This document shows positions 45,863 to 54,367 of a stretch of DNA of 64,000 nucleotides, piece by piece. Numbering within the stretch: the stretch's first letter is position 1; each line of letters begins with the position of its first letter. The notes beneath the pieces were generated by a model that was given only the letters and a program-made list of their open reading frames with translations, made no database searches and was not told the DNA's origin. The DNA comes from an uncultured Lachnospiraceae bacterium. GTDB taxonomy: Bacteria; Bacillota; Clostridia; Lachnospirales; Lachnospiraceae. The stretch is taken from positions 1 to 64,000 of the forward strand of contig CADAOY010000001.1 in NCBI GenBank assembly GCA_902789665.1, given 5' to 3'. The position numbers were made by a program, and so were the translations under genes.

Positions 45863-47808
45863 TGAAGGTAGTTATTGATTATATTGAAGAATCAAATTGT
45901 ATTAGAATCAGCCCTGATGATTTTAACTTTTCACAGTTAAAGGGGTTGTTAAGCTATATAAAATTATTAAAAGGAAGATATATAAATCAAAATTTAATTG
46001 AAATACTACTTGAAGAAGAAGATGTGACATTCTTATATAATAGAATTAAGAGAGTTTTTGAAAACGAGTACTCTTGTGAAATTAGTTCTAATATTTCTGC
46101 ACAAAGAGTTTTTGATGAAGCTGAAGAGGAATTGAAAAGATTTAAGGTTTTTTCAGAAAGTGCAAGAAAAATAAGGGATAATGAGATTGATACTAATGAT
46201 TTTAATGACTTCTGCAAAAGACTCGCTGACACAACTTTTAAAAGAAATTTAAAAACATATCAATTATTGTCTGCATATCACTTAGCTTTTTCACAAAATG
46301 CTTGTAATTTTTCAGTGCCAGGAGCAGGAAAAACATCAATTGTTCTTGCTGCTTTTGAGTATTTAAGAAAAACCGAAGATTTAAACAAAAAAGTTGATAA
46401 ACTAGTTGTTATTGGACCGCTCTCATCTTTTATTGCATGGAAAGTTGAATTTGAAGCATGCTTCGGTTATTCACCTAATTGTTTAGAAATACGAGGTGGA
46501 GTAAATAAAAAAATAATAGATGATAATCTTCTGTCAACTCGAAACGAGTTGGATTTGCTGATAATAAGTTACGGAAGTGTCTCGGGTAACTATGATGATA
46601 TTATGTTTTTCTTGAGCCATAATAGATGTATGGTTGTACTTGATGAAGCTCATAGAATAAAAAAGGTTTCAGATGATGCACAAAGTAATTATGTGTTATC
46701 GCTTGCTCCAAAGGCAAAATCTAGAGTTATACTTACTGGTACTCCTGCTGCAAATAGTTACGTAGATTTATATAATCTTTATAAGTTCATTTGGCCATAC
46801 AATAATATAATTGGTTACTCGGTTGCTCAATTGTCTGCTATGAGTAAACAAGAAGGTGATAGTCGCGTACAAGATTTGATACAGAGAATTTCTCCGTTTT
46901 TTATTCGAGTAAGAAAAAAAGATTTAAATTTACCACAACCTAATTTTAGAAGACCAGAAATAGTTGAAATGTCAGATATTCAAAAAGAAATATATGAGTC
47001 TATCGAAAAAATAGTTGTAAATAAGTATGAAACTAGTGGATTACCAGACAATATAAAAAAAGCAGCGGCTATAAGACTGAGACAGGCTGCTTCGAATCCA
47101 GGGTTACTATTAAAAGCTATTGAAGATGATTATATCGATTTTGATGAAATGACGGTAACTAATCTAAAAACTGATGATATTGAATTAGATAAACAATTAA
47201 TATCCAAAATTATATTATATAAATCCTTAGAAATTCCTAATAAATTTATTAGAACTCTTGAAATAACGAAAGAGCTCATTAAAAATAACGAAAGAGTAAT
47301 TATATGGTGTGAATTTGTCGGTACTTGTGAAGACTTAAGTGGTTATTTCGCTGATAATGGAGTTAATAATAGATTGTTGTATGGAAAAATTAATCAAGAA
47401 GAGCGAGAGGAAACAATTAGAGAATTTCTAGAAAGTAATTCATCGTTTAATGTTATTATTGCAAATCCACATGCAGTTGGTGAATCGATATCTCTTCATA
47501 AAACATGTCATAATGCTATCTATTTAGAACAAGGTTTTAATGCAGGTGTATATATGCAATCAAAAGATAGAATTCATAGAGTTGGTCTTAAAGATTCAGA
47601 TATAACAAACTACTATTTTATTCAATCAGCTAACAGCGTTGACCATGTTATTTATGATCGCGTTTTGGCAAAAGAAGAAAAAATGATTGAATTGATAGAA
47701 AGTCAGGAAATTCCATTGATGTTAAACATTGACTATGAAGAATATTCAGACGAAGATATAAAAGCGATTATAAAGGATTATTATGAAAGAAGAAAACGTT
47801 TTGTTTAG
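45862..47808 (+). CDS. SNF2-family helicase/ATPase
   Basis: 648 residues. After a ~130-residue unrecognised N-terminus come the two RecA-like lobes. Walker A is VPGAGKTS (~152) with an NACNFSVPG approach, motif Ia is IGPLSSFIAWK, DEAH box LDEAHRIKK (~261) and motif III TGTPAAN. In lobe 2 VIIWCEFV is followed by NAIYLEQGFNAGVYMQSKD and RIHRVG, the SNF2 motif V/VI. Likely a double-stranded DNA translocase driving the neighbouring ParB-like and DUF3883 proteins (inference). Overlaps both neighbours (1 nt upstream, 26 nt downstream). Confidence 0.88.
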   Translation: MKVVIDYIEESNCIRISPDDFNFSQLKGLLSYIKLLKGRYINQNLIEILLEEEDVTFLYNRIKRVFENEYSCEISSNISAQRVFDEAEEELKRFKVFSESARKIRDNEIDTNDFNDFCKRLADTTFKRNLKTYQLLSAYHLAFSQNACNFSVPGAGKTSIVLAAFEYLRKTEDLNKKVDKLVVIGPLSSFIAWKVEFEACFGYSPNCLEIRGGVNKKIIDDNLLSTRNELDLLIISYGSVSGNYDDIMFFLSHNRCMVVLDEAHRIKKVSDDAQSNYVLSLAPKAKSRVILTGTPAANSYVDLYNLYKFIWPYNNIIGYSVAQLSAMSKQEGDSRVQDLIQRISPFFIRVRKKDLNLPQPNFRRPEIVEMSDIQKEIYESIEKIVVNKYETSGLPDNIKKAAAIRLRQAASNPGLLLKAIEDDYIDFDEMTVTNLKTDDIELDKQLISKIILYKSLEIPNKFIRTLEITKELIKNNERVIIWCEFVGTCEDLSGYFADNGVNNRLLYGKINQEEREETIREFLESNSSFNVIIANPHAVGESISLHKTCHNAIYLEQGFNAGVYMQSKDRIHRVGLKDSDITNYYFIQSANSVDHVIYDRVLAKEEKMIELIESQEIPLMLNIDYEEYSDEDIKAIIKDYYERRKRFV

Positions 47809-48673
47809 TAAGTTGCTTCCGTTGCATAGAATACAAAGTTTTTATCATGAAATTGGAAGCACAATAAAAACGAATGTCGACATTTCTAACTATGGAAGTA
47901 GTCGTATAGCATTAAATAATACTATAGAATTGTTGACTAAGATTGGTTTAATAGGAAAGCTTGATGATTGTTATCATAAAATAATAATATTGACAGATGA
48001 CGAATTTTCAAGAATTTTTTTTGAAAAAATATTCTCGGTTTATTCTGAAGAGTTTACATATAATCTATATGAAAAAAGACGTTTTGACTTACAGACAAAA
48101 AAAGTATATTTCGATAGGAATGCTATTCCATTGAAGTATGCTGCTCTTTTTATGTTATTAAATGATTATGAAGAAGTAATATTGAATGATAATAAATGGA
48201 TTGTTAATGGAGAATTACTTAATAATTTATTTAAGGAAAAGAAAACTGGAAGAAAGATTTCTCTTGCAGAATTAGAAAAACGTCTGCAAAGGGAAAAAGA
48301 ATTAGGCGAGGAAGCTGAAGCATTTGTTTTACAATACGAAACACAAAAGTTAATAGAAAAGGGCATAAATAAAAAACCTTTGCAAATTTCTACAATTGAC
48401 GTAACGGCAGGTTATGATATTTTGTCCTATGGATATTCAGAACATGATGAAAAATATATAGAGGTAAAAAGTTCTGATAATAAAATGCTGTTTCACTTTT
48501 CAAATAATGAGTTGGCGACAGCAAAGAAATTTCGAATGAAATATTGGATATATATTTTTAATAGAGTTGATGAAACAATTATCGAAATAAACAATCCCTA
48601 TGAAACTTTGTTTGTCGGGGATTCTGATGAATGGATAATTGAATCGGATGGATATGTTATTCATAAAATATAG
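47783..48673 (+). CDS. DUF3883 (PD-(D/E)XK-like) protein
   Basis: 296 residues. The C-terminal ~120 residues show the DUF3883 pattern: EAFVLQYETQKLI, then DVTAGYDILSYG, then KYIEVKSSD (~226), and a Phe/Asn/Glu helix, consistent with a restriction-endonuclease-like core using D...E-x-K. The first ~170 residues are unrecognised. It overlaps the SNF2 gene by 26 nt in another frame, so the two are translationally coupled. Together the ParB-like, SNF2 and DUF3883 genes look like a three-part module: DNA recognition, motor and nuclease. Confidence 0.72.
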   Translation: MKEENVLFSKLLPLHRIQSFYHEIGSTIKTNVDISNYGSSRIALNNTIELLTKIGLIGKLDDCYHKIIILTDDEFSRIFFEKIFSVYSEEFTYNLYEKRRFDLQTKKVYFDRNAIPLKYAALFMLLNDYEEVILNDNKWIVNGELLNNLFKEKKTGRKISLAELEKRLQREKELGEEAEAFVLQYETQKLIEKGINKKPLQISTIDVTAGYDILSYGYSEHDEKYIEVKSSDNKMLFHFSNNELATAKKFRMKYWIYIFNRVDETIIEINNPYETLFVGDSDEWIIESDGYVIHKI

Positions 48674-48750
48674 TTTTTTAAGTAAGAAAGTCTTTTTTAT
48701 TTGTGATGTGAGAAATAATAGATGAATAATATTTTTGAGGGTTGTTAACG

Positions 48751-50643
48751 ATGACTTCTATCAAACCAGTTTATTATAAGGCAATTGAATATCAGGGTTT
48801 TTTAAATAATCTGTCATCTGATATAAGTAAAGCATTGGGGAAGGATGCTGATTTATTATTGGAGTATCCGGCAGTATATGTTCACGTCTGGCAGAGTAAG
48901 GCTGATTTGTTAAATAATCAATTTAGTATATACATTGGGGAGACTAATGATATTGTTGAAAGAACAAAAGAGCATTGGAATGAAGCTCAAAAACAGATGA
49001 TTATTCCAAAAACTCAATTGAAAAGGGGTCAGTGGCAACATCATCTAATAGATGATAAGGATATAAATGGAAAACAGGTAGTTTCTACTGTATATTTTTT
49101 TGGGCATAAATTATTTCATAAGTCAATGACCCTTGATATTGAGAATAAACTTATTGATTACTGTTTAGCTATGCCAACTGCGAATATTCTTAATGGTAGA
49201 ACGAATCCACAAGGTAATTATTCCGGAGATGAAAAGGTTGATGCTATTTTTAGTATGATTTGGAGAATCCTTAGAAACGAAAACAGTAAATTGTTTTTGT
49301 CAGAAGATGAGATTGTAAAATCGGCTATATATAAAGCTTCGCCAAATCATAGATTGACTCCAGATCAAAAAATGGCAAAGCAGATGATTATTGATAGAGT
49401 TTCTGATGCTATTATTAATAATAAAACAGGCCAGTTAATATTTGTTGAGGGTGAAGTTGGTACAGGAAAAACAGTATTAACAAGTAGTACATTTTATGGA
49501 ATTCTTGAGAACGACTTTCTAAAGAGTGAAAATATAAAAGCTTGTCTATTGATTAATCAGGGAGAACAACGTAAAGTTTATGACAATATCGCTCGCAAAC
49601 TGGGATATTCAGACGAAACAGTTCAAAACCCAACAACTTTCTTAATTCATCATTCACTCATTGATAATAATAGATATGTTCCAGATGTAAATAAAATGAT
49701 GGATATTGTGTTTGTTGATGAGGCACATTTATTGTGGGATCAAAGAAATCAAAAATATGATAACCGATTTAAGTATTCACAATTGGATGAAATTATTAAG
49801 AGATCAAGAGTTACAGTTATTATGTATGATGAAAATCAAGTTGTTCAAAAAGGACAGGTTACATCATATGAGTATATGATTGAAAAAAGAGAACTATCAA
49901 AACAACAAGGACCTTCTCCGAGTACCGGAGAGAGTAATTATATTGTTTTAAATAATCAACTTCGAATGAATTGTTCGTCAAATACAATGAAGTGGGTAGA
50001 TGATATTTCAAAATCATTATTAATTAGTAGTTTAAAACTTAATCAAAAAAACCAAGATTCACGTGGATATGAAATAAAAATATTTAATGATCCGACTTCT
50101 ATGTATAATGAAATAAGAAAAAAAGCTTCAAAAGATGAATCAAAATTGTCAAGGTTGGTTGCTAATTTTGAGTGGGAATATAAAAATAATAGTAGAATAG
50201 GGAATATACCATGGTCTGTAGATATAGGTAATTTTTCGCTTCCATGGAATGAAGAATTATTTCATATAAACAAGGAACCTACTCTAAATTCTAGAGAAAG
50301 AAAATATTACAATAATCTTGATTGGGCAGAAAAAGAAACATCTATAGATGAGGTTGGTTCTATTTATACAGTACAGGGGTTTGATTTATCTTATGTTGGT
50401 GTAATATTAGGACCTTCAATTAAGTATAATAAGCGTACAAAAAAAGTGTATTTTGATTATTCGAATGCATTTAGGCCATCCTATATGACTGGAAAAAGAA
50501 GATTTGGTAATAATGAAATCAATGTGGAAAATTTAATTGCTCAACATGAATTACGTATTCTTTTGACGCGTGGAACAAGTGGGTTATTTATTTATGCTTG
50601 TGATGATGATTTGCGTAAAGCATTAAAAGATTCATTGACTTGA
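48751..50643 (+). CDS. GIY-YIG nuclease fused to DUF2075 ATPase/helicase (copy 2)
   Basis: 630 residues. N-terminal GIY-YIG-like domain (YPAVYVHVWQ...FSIYIGETND, ~40-75). Then a DUF2075 helicase: Walker A EGEVGTGKT (~233), DEAH FVDEAHLLW (~322), NNQLRMNC (~405), YTVQGFDLSYVGVILG (~545) and LLTRGTSGLFIYACDDDL at the end. Same order as copy 1 but diverged and with a longer insert between lobes. ATG 48751 is chosen; GAGG lies about 10 nt upstream, somewhat far. The last bases are 20 nt before the Nmad3 start, so they are one operon. Confidence 0.85.
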   Translation: MTSIKPVYYKAIEYQGFLNNLSSDISKALGKDADLLLEYPAVYVHVWQSKADLLNNQFSIYIGETNDIVERTKEHWNEAQKQMIIPKTQLKRGQWQHHLIDDKDINGKQVVSTVYFFGHKLFHKSMTLDIENKLIDYCLAMPTANILNGRTNPQGNYSGDEKVDAIFSMIWRILRNENSKLFLSEDEIVKSAIYKASPNHRLTPDQKMAKQMIIDRVSDAIINNKTGQLIFVEGEVGTGKTVLTSSTFYGILENDFLKSENIKACLLINQGEQRKVYDNIARKLGYSDETVQNPTTFLIHHSLIDNNRYVPDVNKMMDIVFVDEAHLLWDQRNQKYDNRFKYSQLDEIIKRSRVTVIMYDENQVVQKGQVTSYEYMIEKRELSKQQGPSPSTGESNYIVLNNQLRMNCSSNTMKWVDDISKSLLISSLKLNQKNQDSRGYEIKIFNDPTSMYNEIRKKASKDESKLSRLVANFEWEYKNNSRIGNIPWSVDIGNFSLPWNEELFHINKEPTLNSRERKYYNNLDWAEKETSIDEVGSIYTVQGFDLSYVGVILGPSIKYNKRTKKVYFDYSNAFRPSYMTGKRRFGNNEINVENLIAQHELRILLTRGTSGLFIYACDDDLRKALKDSLT

Positions 50644-50663
50644 GCATGGTAAGGAGAAAATAT

Positions 50664-51524
50664 ATGAAGGTTATTTTATCCAGAAAAGGTTTCGATTCAG
50701 AAAATGGTAAAACAGCTAGTCCGGTAATGCCAGATGGCGCAATGTTGTCTATGCCAATACCTTCTGGTGATTCTGTTGCTTTTGACTATTTGGGTTATAA
50801 AGATAAATCTTACCTAAAGATTTGGAAAGAGTTAAAGCCGAATTGCATAGATAGTTCATGCTGCCATCTTGATCCAGATATTAGGATGAATAATCGTTGT
50901 ATTCCAAATATTGTGAGACCGGGTCATCCATTGCATGAGTTGCCAGATGATTGGCAAGCAATTTTTGGACAGGTCGATGCGGCAGAAACTCACTTAGAGA
51001 ACCAAGGGGTGACGATAGGAGATTTGTTTCTATTTTTTGGTTGGTTTAGACAAACAGAAGAAGTTGATGGAGTTTTAAGATATAAAAGAGGATCAAAAGA
51101 TGCTCATATGCTATTTGGGTATTTGCAAATAGGAGATATCATACGAGGAGAAGATGTAAAAAAGTATTCGTGGCATCCACATTCAAAGTATTATCAGCCG
51201 AATAGCAATAATACAATGTATGTTGCATCAAAAAAGTTGGTTATTGACGGAGAAGATTTAGGGATTCCAGGATTTGGAACATTTAGATATTCAGATGAGC
51301 TTGTTCTTACTATGAAAGGTCAAACAAAGTCAAGATGGGAATTACCTGACTTTTTTAGAGAAGTTAATATTTCGTGCCATGATGCAAATAGTTTTACTCC
51401 TGAAGGTTATTTTCAAACTGTACGTATTGGTCAGGAGTTTGTGGTTAGTGAATCTGACAAAGTTACAAATTGGGCTAAGAGCATAATTCTAAATAATTAT
51501 GATGAAATGAATAAAAAAGTATAA
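50664..51524 (+). CDS. Nmad3-type putative DNA-base-modification protein
   Basis: 286 residues beginning MKVILSRKGFDSENGKTASP and followed by MPDGAMLSMPIPSGD. These match the start of Nmad3 (nucleotide-modification-associated domain 3) proteins as I recall them. A Cys/His-containing block SSCCHLDPD (~60) may bind metal, and a late FGTFRYSDELVLT block may complete the fold. Predicted, not demonstrated, to modify bases or to act with modified DNA. RBS AAGGAG; start 50664 rather than the TTG inside the preceding gene's end. It is directly downstream of the second GIY-YIG-DUF2075 gene. Confidence 0.65.
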   Translation: MKVILSRKGFDSENGKTASPVMPDGAMLSMPIPSGDSVAFDYLGYKDKSYLKIWKELKPNCIDSSCCHLDPDIRMNNRCIPNIVRPGHPLHELPDDWQAIFGQVDAAETHLENQGVTIGDLFLFFGWFRQTEEVDGVLRYKRGSKDAHMLFGYLQIGDIIRGEDVKKYSWHPHSKYYQPNSNNTMYVASKKLVIDGEDLGIPGFGTFRYSDELVLTMKGQTKSRWELPDFFREVNISCHDANSFTPEGYFQTVRIGQEFVVSESDKVTNWAKSIILNNYDEMNKKV

Positions 51525-51641
51525 TGATTTATATAAGTACACAAAATGGGACTTGCAATATGATATTCTTATATCGTAAAGATAAGTTAATTGTTTATCA
51601 TAATATTTGTCCTTTCTGTTTTTATATTTTACAATGTGTGA

Positions 51642-51674
51642 AACGGGAACTGTCAAATGACAGTCCCCGTTTTG
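51642..51674 (+). terminator. Rho-independent terminator at the island's right end
   Basis: AACGGGAACTGTCA, AA, TGACAGTCCCCGTTTT: long stem and T run, about 120 bp after the Nmad3 stop. Confidence 0.83.
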
Positions 51675-51700
51675 CATAACATGTAGCATGAAGTAATTTT

Positions 51701-51709
51701 TGATATAAT
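51701..51709 (+). promoter_or_regulatory. Extended -10 promoter for the DUF6508-like gene
   Basis: TGATATAAT, consensus extended -10, 26 bp before the start codon; no clear -35. Confidence 0.5.
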
Positions 51710-51735
51710 TGTTGTTAAGTATAAGGAGGATTTAT

Positions 51736-52167
51736 ATGTCAAAGTTTGATGAAATACTTGCATTAGAAGAGGAACTTAAAACGGACAGCTTTGGTGAATT
51801 GATAGTTGATAATGCACATAGGGGGACTAAGGATGATCCTATGCATATGCCATATGTGGTTTATACTGATGTAGTAAAACGGTTGATGAATGCTGTATAC
51901 TCATTTCGTAATAATAATCCGGAATATGGATTAAATGAATATTTGAAAATTCTTGAAGACAATGGCTGTAGAGATTTAGATATTAATAGTCTTGATGTTT
52001 CGACTGTTGATGATAAAGTTGTTATGGCAATGCTTTTTGCAATTATAAGGGGAGAACGTTTTTGCGATGGCTTAATTTTAGATTCACTGAAGTCTGGTGC
52101 GGTTTCAAAATTGATTGAACGGCTGAGGGTGATAAGTGAGAACGAAAATGACAATTCAAACTGCTAA
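51736..52167 (+). CDS. DUF6508-like hypothetical protein
   Basis: 143 residues from ATG 51736 (AGGAGGA upstream). The succession PMHMPYVVYTDVVKRL, then YLKILEDNGC, then DVSTVDDKVVMAMLFAIIRGERFCDG and LIERL resembles the DUF6508 family, whose role is unknown to me. Soluble helical protein. Next gene is 30 nt on, so probably co-transcribed with the NADAR gene. Confidence 0.6.
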   Translation: MSKFDEILALEEELKTDSFGELIVDNAHRGTKDDPMHMPYVVYTDVVKRLMNAVYSFRNNNPEYGLNEYLKILEDNGCRDLDINSLDVSTVDDKVVMAMLFAIIRGERFCDGLILDSLKSGAVSKLIERLRVISENENDNSNC

Positions 52168-52197
52168 AGGCGGGAATATTTCAAAGAGGAGGTAAAT

Positions 52198-52944
52198 ATG
52201 AAGGATATACAGCAGTTAGAAAATGAAATTATGAATGACCCAGCAGCAGGAAGAGCTTTTGCGAGAGCTATGAATCTTGGGAATTTAGGGGTTATTGCAC
52301 CGCATAAAGCAAAGTATTATGACAGATACAATATCCAGTGGCTTGAAGACTGCGTTGATAGTGGCGAGAAACTTGAGTTTGTTACTTTTTGGAAAATTGA
52401 CAAGGGTTGGGAAAATGCTTGCTTTTCTCAGTGGTATCAGGGGAAGCCATTTGTTATTAATGGACGAGAGTATTATACTGCGGAACAATATATGATGTCT
52501 GAAAAGGCGTTAATGTTCAAGGATTATAAAATCTATGATCAAATAATGAGAACTAAGGATCCAGCCGAATGTAAGAGACTTGGAAAACAGGTAGATATGG
52601 ATATAAATGATAGAAAGAGATGGGGCAGAGCTGCAAGAGAGGTTATTTGGCATGGTAATCTCGGAAAGTTTCAGGGTGATATAGAACTGGTTGATGCATT
52701 GCTTAGTACTGAGCAAGCCGTACTCGTTGAAGCAAGTTCGAGTGATGCTATATATGGATCTGGGATTGCCAAGGAGGATTTACTTAATCCAGATGGATCT
52801 TTGAAGGTACATCCGAGAGATTGGCATACATCTGACAAACCTGATATTCATGCTGAGAATAAACTTGGATTTGTGCTTATGGGTATCAGGGATTTGTTTA
52901 GAGATTTGATGAAGATGGACAGGGATGAAAAATACAATGAATAG
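52198..52944 (+). CDS. NADAR-family ADP-ribose glycosidase
   Basis: 248 residues. After an N-terminal extension (~60 residues), the NADAR/YbiA core is plain: CFSQWYQGKPFVINGREYYTAEQYMM (split as ACFSQWYQGKPF and YYTAEQYMMSEKALMF), ECKRLGKQV, and LVEASSSDAIYGSG near the end. Family members cleave N-glycosidic bonds, in riboflavin intermediates or, for DarT-linked forms, guanine ADP-ribosylation on DNA. No DarT-like gene is adjacent. Strong GAGGAGG RBS. See the later ARH and macrodomain genes. Confidence 0.85.
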   Translation: MKDIQQLENEIMNDPAAGRAFARAMNLGNLGVIAPHKAKYYDRYNIQWLEDCVDSGEKLEFVTFWKIDKGWENACFSQWYQGKPFVINGREYYTAEQYMMSEKALMFKDYKIYDQIMRTKDPAECKRLGKQVDMDINDRKRWGRAAREVIWHGNLGKFQGDIELVDALLSTEQAVLVEASSSDAIYGSGIAKEDLLNPDGSLKVHPRDWHTSDKPDIHAENKLGFVLMGIRDLFRDLMKMDRDEKYNE

Positions 52945-52952
52945 TGCAGGGA

Positions 52953-52978
52953 AGATCAGGTGAGAGCCTGGTCTTTTC
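52953..52978 (+). terminator. Terminator of the CCAGG-TGAGAG-CCTGG type
   Basis: AGATCAGG, TGAGAG, CCTGGTCT, T4: eight pairs with one T-G. Followed by a GGCGGAGATTTTGCAT tail also present near 55400. Confidence 0.8.
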
Positions 52979-53010
52979 TGTTTGGGGGCGGAGATTTTGC
53001 ATGAGTTTGA

Positions 53011-53030
53011 AAAGTCGCTTGTGGGGCGAC
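53011..53030. repeat. Short dispersed palindrome (variant copy)
   Basis: AAAGTCGCTTGTGGGGCGAC: arms GTCGC and GCGAC. Similar to the copies at 34822 and 57746 but less conserved at the start. Confidence 0.35.
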
Positions 53031-53141
53031 CGAGGACGTGGATAAATATACTACTATGTTTTTGTAAGCAAGAAAAACTGATGCGTTGCAAGGGATACAA
53101 GTATTATGTTTTGTGCAGAGAGAAATGGGAGGTGATGAGAT

Positions 53142-53630
53142 ATGGGAAGTGGTCGTGAATTAAAATGTCCTAAATGTGAATATAGTTTTTGGGAACGCTT
53201 TGGCGTTGGGATGCTATTTCCAAGGGAATACGCAAGGACTGTTCAGGATGCAAGAGAAGGTAAATTGGGAGAGGAAATACAGACGTTTTTTGCAGAACAC
53301 GAAGAAGGTGCGATTCGGGCATCCTATGTAACATTATGCTGCGATAAATGTGGTGCTTTAAAGACAGGGCAAGATCTTACAATGTTTGTGCCGAAGGATA
53401 ATAAAACGGTGCAATCTGAGCATGGCAGATGGTCAGTTGCAGCTTCGTTTGAAGGGGCGCGGTATGTAGATGATATGGATCTTGATGAATTTTACAACGA
53501 GTATATGAAGTACCTACATAAATGTGATGAATGCGGAGGCAGTATGCATATTGTAAAAAGGAGAGAATCTTTGAAATGTCCTAAATGTAGGACGAAGTTG
53601 GAAGTGGCAGGTTTTATAAATTGGGATTAG
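53142..53630 (+). CDS. Zinc-ribbon-rich hypothetical protein
   Basis: 162 residues with CxxC knuckles at ~9 (CPKCEY), ~67 (CCDKCG), ~127 (CDECGG) and ~144 (CPKCRT), enough for two zinc ribbons. The middle is acidic and charged. Soluble, possibly a nucleic-acid- or protein-binding adaptor; function unknown. Good GGGAGGTGA RBS. Next gene 30 nt on. Confidence 0.6.
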   Translation: MGSGRELKCPKCEYSFWERFGVGMLFPREYARTVQDAREGKLGEEIQTFFAEHEEGAIRASYVTLCCDKCGALKTGQDLTMFVPKDNKTVQSEHGRWSVAASFEGARYVDDMDLDEFYNEYMKYLHKCDECGGSMHIVKRRESLKCPKCRTKLEVAGFINWD

Positions 53631-53660
53631 TGACGGTGCGTTTTATTTAGGAGGAGGCCT

Positions 53661-54104
53661 ATGGAAAAGATTTATTTGACTGATACGATTCTTCTATATG
53701 AAGGGGAGATGATGTTTGGGAAGCCTTATGGGTATGGGAAGGTTTATTATTCGACCGGGAGGGTTTACCAGGAGGGGATTTTTGATGTTAAAGGGCTTGT
53801 TGAGGGGAAAGAATACTATCCAAACGGGAATGTTCGTTTTGAAGGGAAATATCAAATCTGTTCCGGGTATGGACCTAATTATCCGGATAAAGGAAAAGTT
53901 TATAATGAATCCGGGGAATTGATTTATGATGGGGAGGTTGTTTGTAGGCTCGGTGGAGTTGGATATCCGACGGTAGTTGAGCCGGAAGGTTATGGACCTG
54001 TTGTTCAGAAGAAACATCCAAATATACAATATTTTATGTGGGAAGATAGGGATAGGATGAACGAGGAAGGAGGACAGAGATATGAGGAGATGAAGGGTGA
54101 ATGA
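53661..54104 (+). CDS. MORN-repeat-like protein
   Basis: 147 residues with three or four MORN/toxin-antitoxin-type beta hairpins. The pattern YEGEMMFGKPYGYGKVYY (near 13), EGKEYYPNGNVRFEGKY (~48) and GKVYNESGELIYDGE (~75) has the G-Y/F-G, N/G-G spacing of MORN repeats. Probably cytosolic with a protein- or membrane-binding scaffold. Acidic C-terminus. RBS AGGAGGAGG. Function unknown. Confidence 0.65.
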   Translation: MEKIYLTDTILLYEGEMMFGKPYGYGKVYYSTGRVYQEGIFDVKGLVEGKEYYPNGNVRFEGKYQICSGYGPNYPDKGKVYNESGELIYDGEVVCRLGGVGYPTVVEPEGYGPVVQKKHPNIQYFMWEDRDRMNEEGGQRYEEMKGE

Positions 54105-54110
54105 TTTTTA

Positions 54111-54259
54111 TTCGTCATTTTTACTAATGGCGTGAGGCCAGTGTTTGCAAGGGGTTGAGAGTTCTGGAGTGATGAAAATGGTGGATTTATTATACAATAC
54201 TACCAAAGTTTTTGTTTTTGGGGGATTGGTATTGAAATTGGATTTTGGTGTGGTATAGT
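54111..54259 (+). repeat. 149-bp intergenic repeat (copy 1) with an embedded promoter
   Basis: From TTCGTCATTTTTACTA to TATAGT, about 80% matching the same-length segment at 56073-56221. It ends in TTGAAA (54232-54237), 16-bp spacer, TGGTATAGT (-10 at 54254-54259), a promoter reading into the Rpn gene below. CAATAC and TTGGTATTG within it form a partly inverted pair. No coding frame. Confidence 0.82.
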
Positions 54260-54367
54260 AGGTTTAAATATAAGCGTATGATATGATTGTATTAGTTGTT
54301 TTTGGCATTACCATTGAAATGGATTATTAAGGCAAAGTGTTTTTTAATCTTACTTTAGGAGGGTAAT

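Noticed and set aside
48751-50643. Recent duplication of the 40-kb GIY-YIG-DUF2075 gene
   Set aside because: Motif order is the same but most residues differ and lengths differ by about 90 residues, so an old or independent acquisition.
40030-51524. DISARM or BREX system
   Set aside because: A SNF2-like motor and C5 methylase are present, but the characteristic DrmA/DrmB or PglZ/BrxC-type genes are absent.
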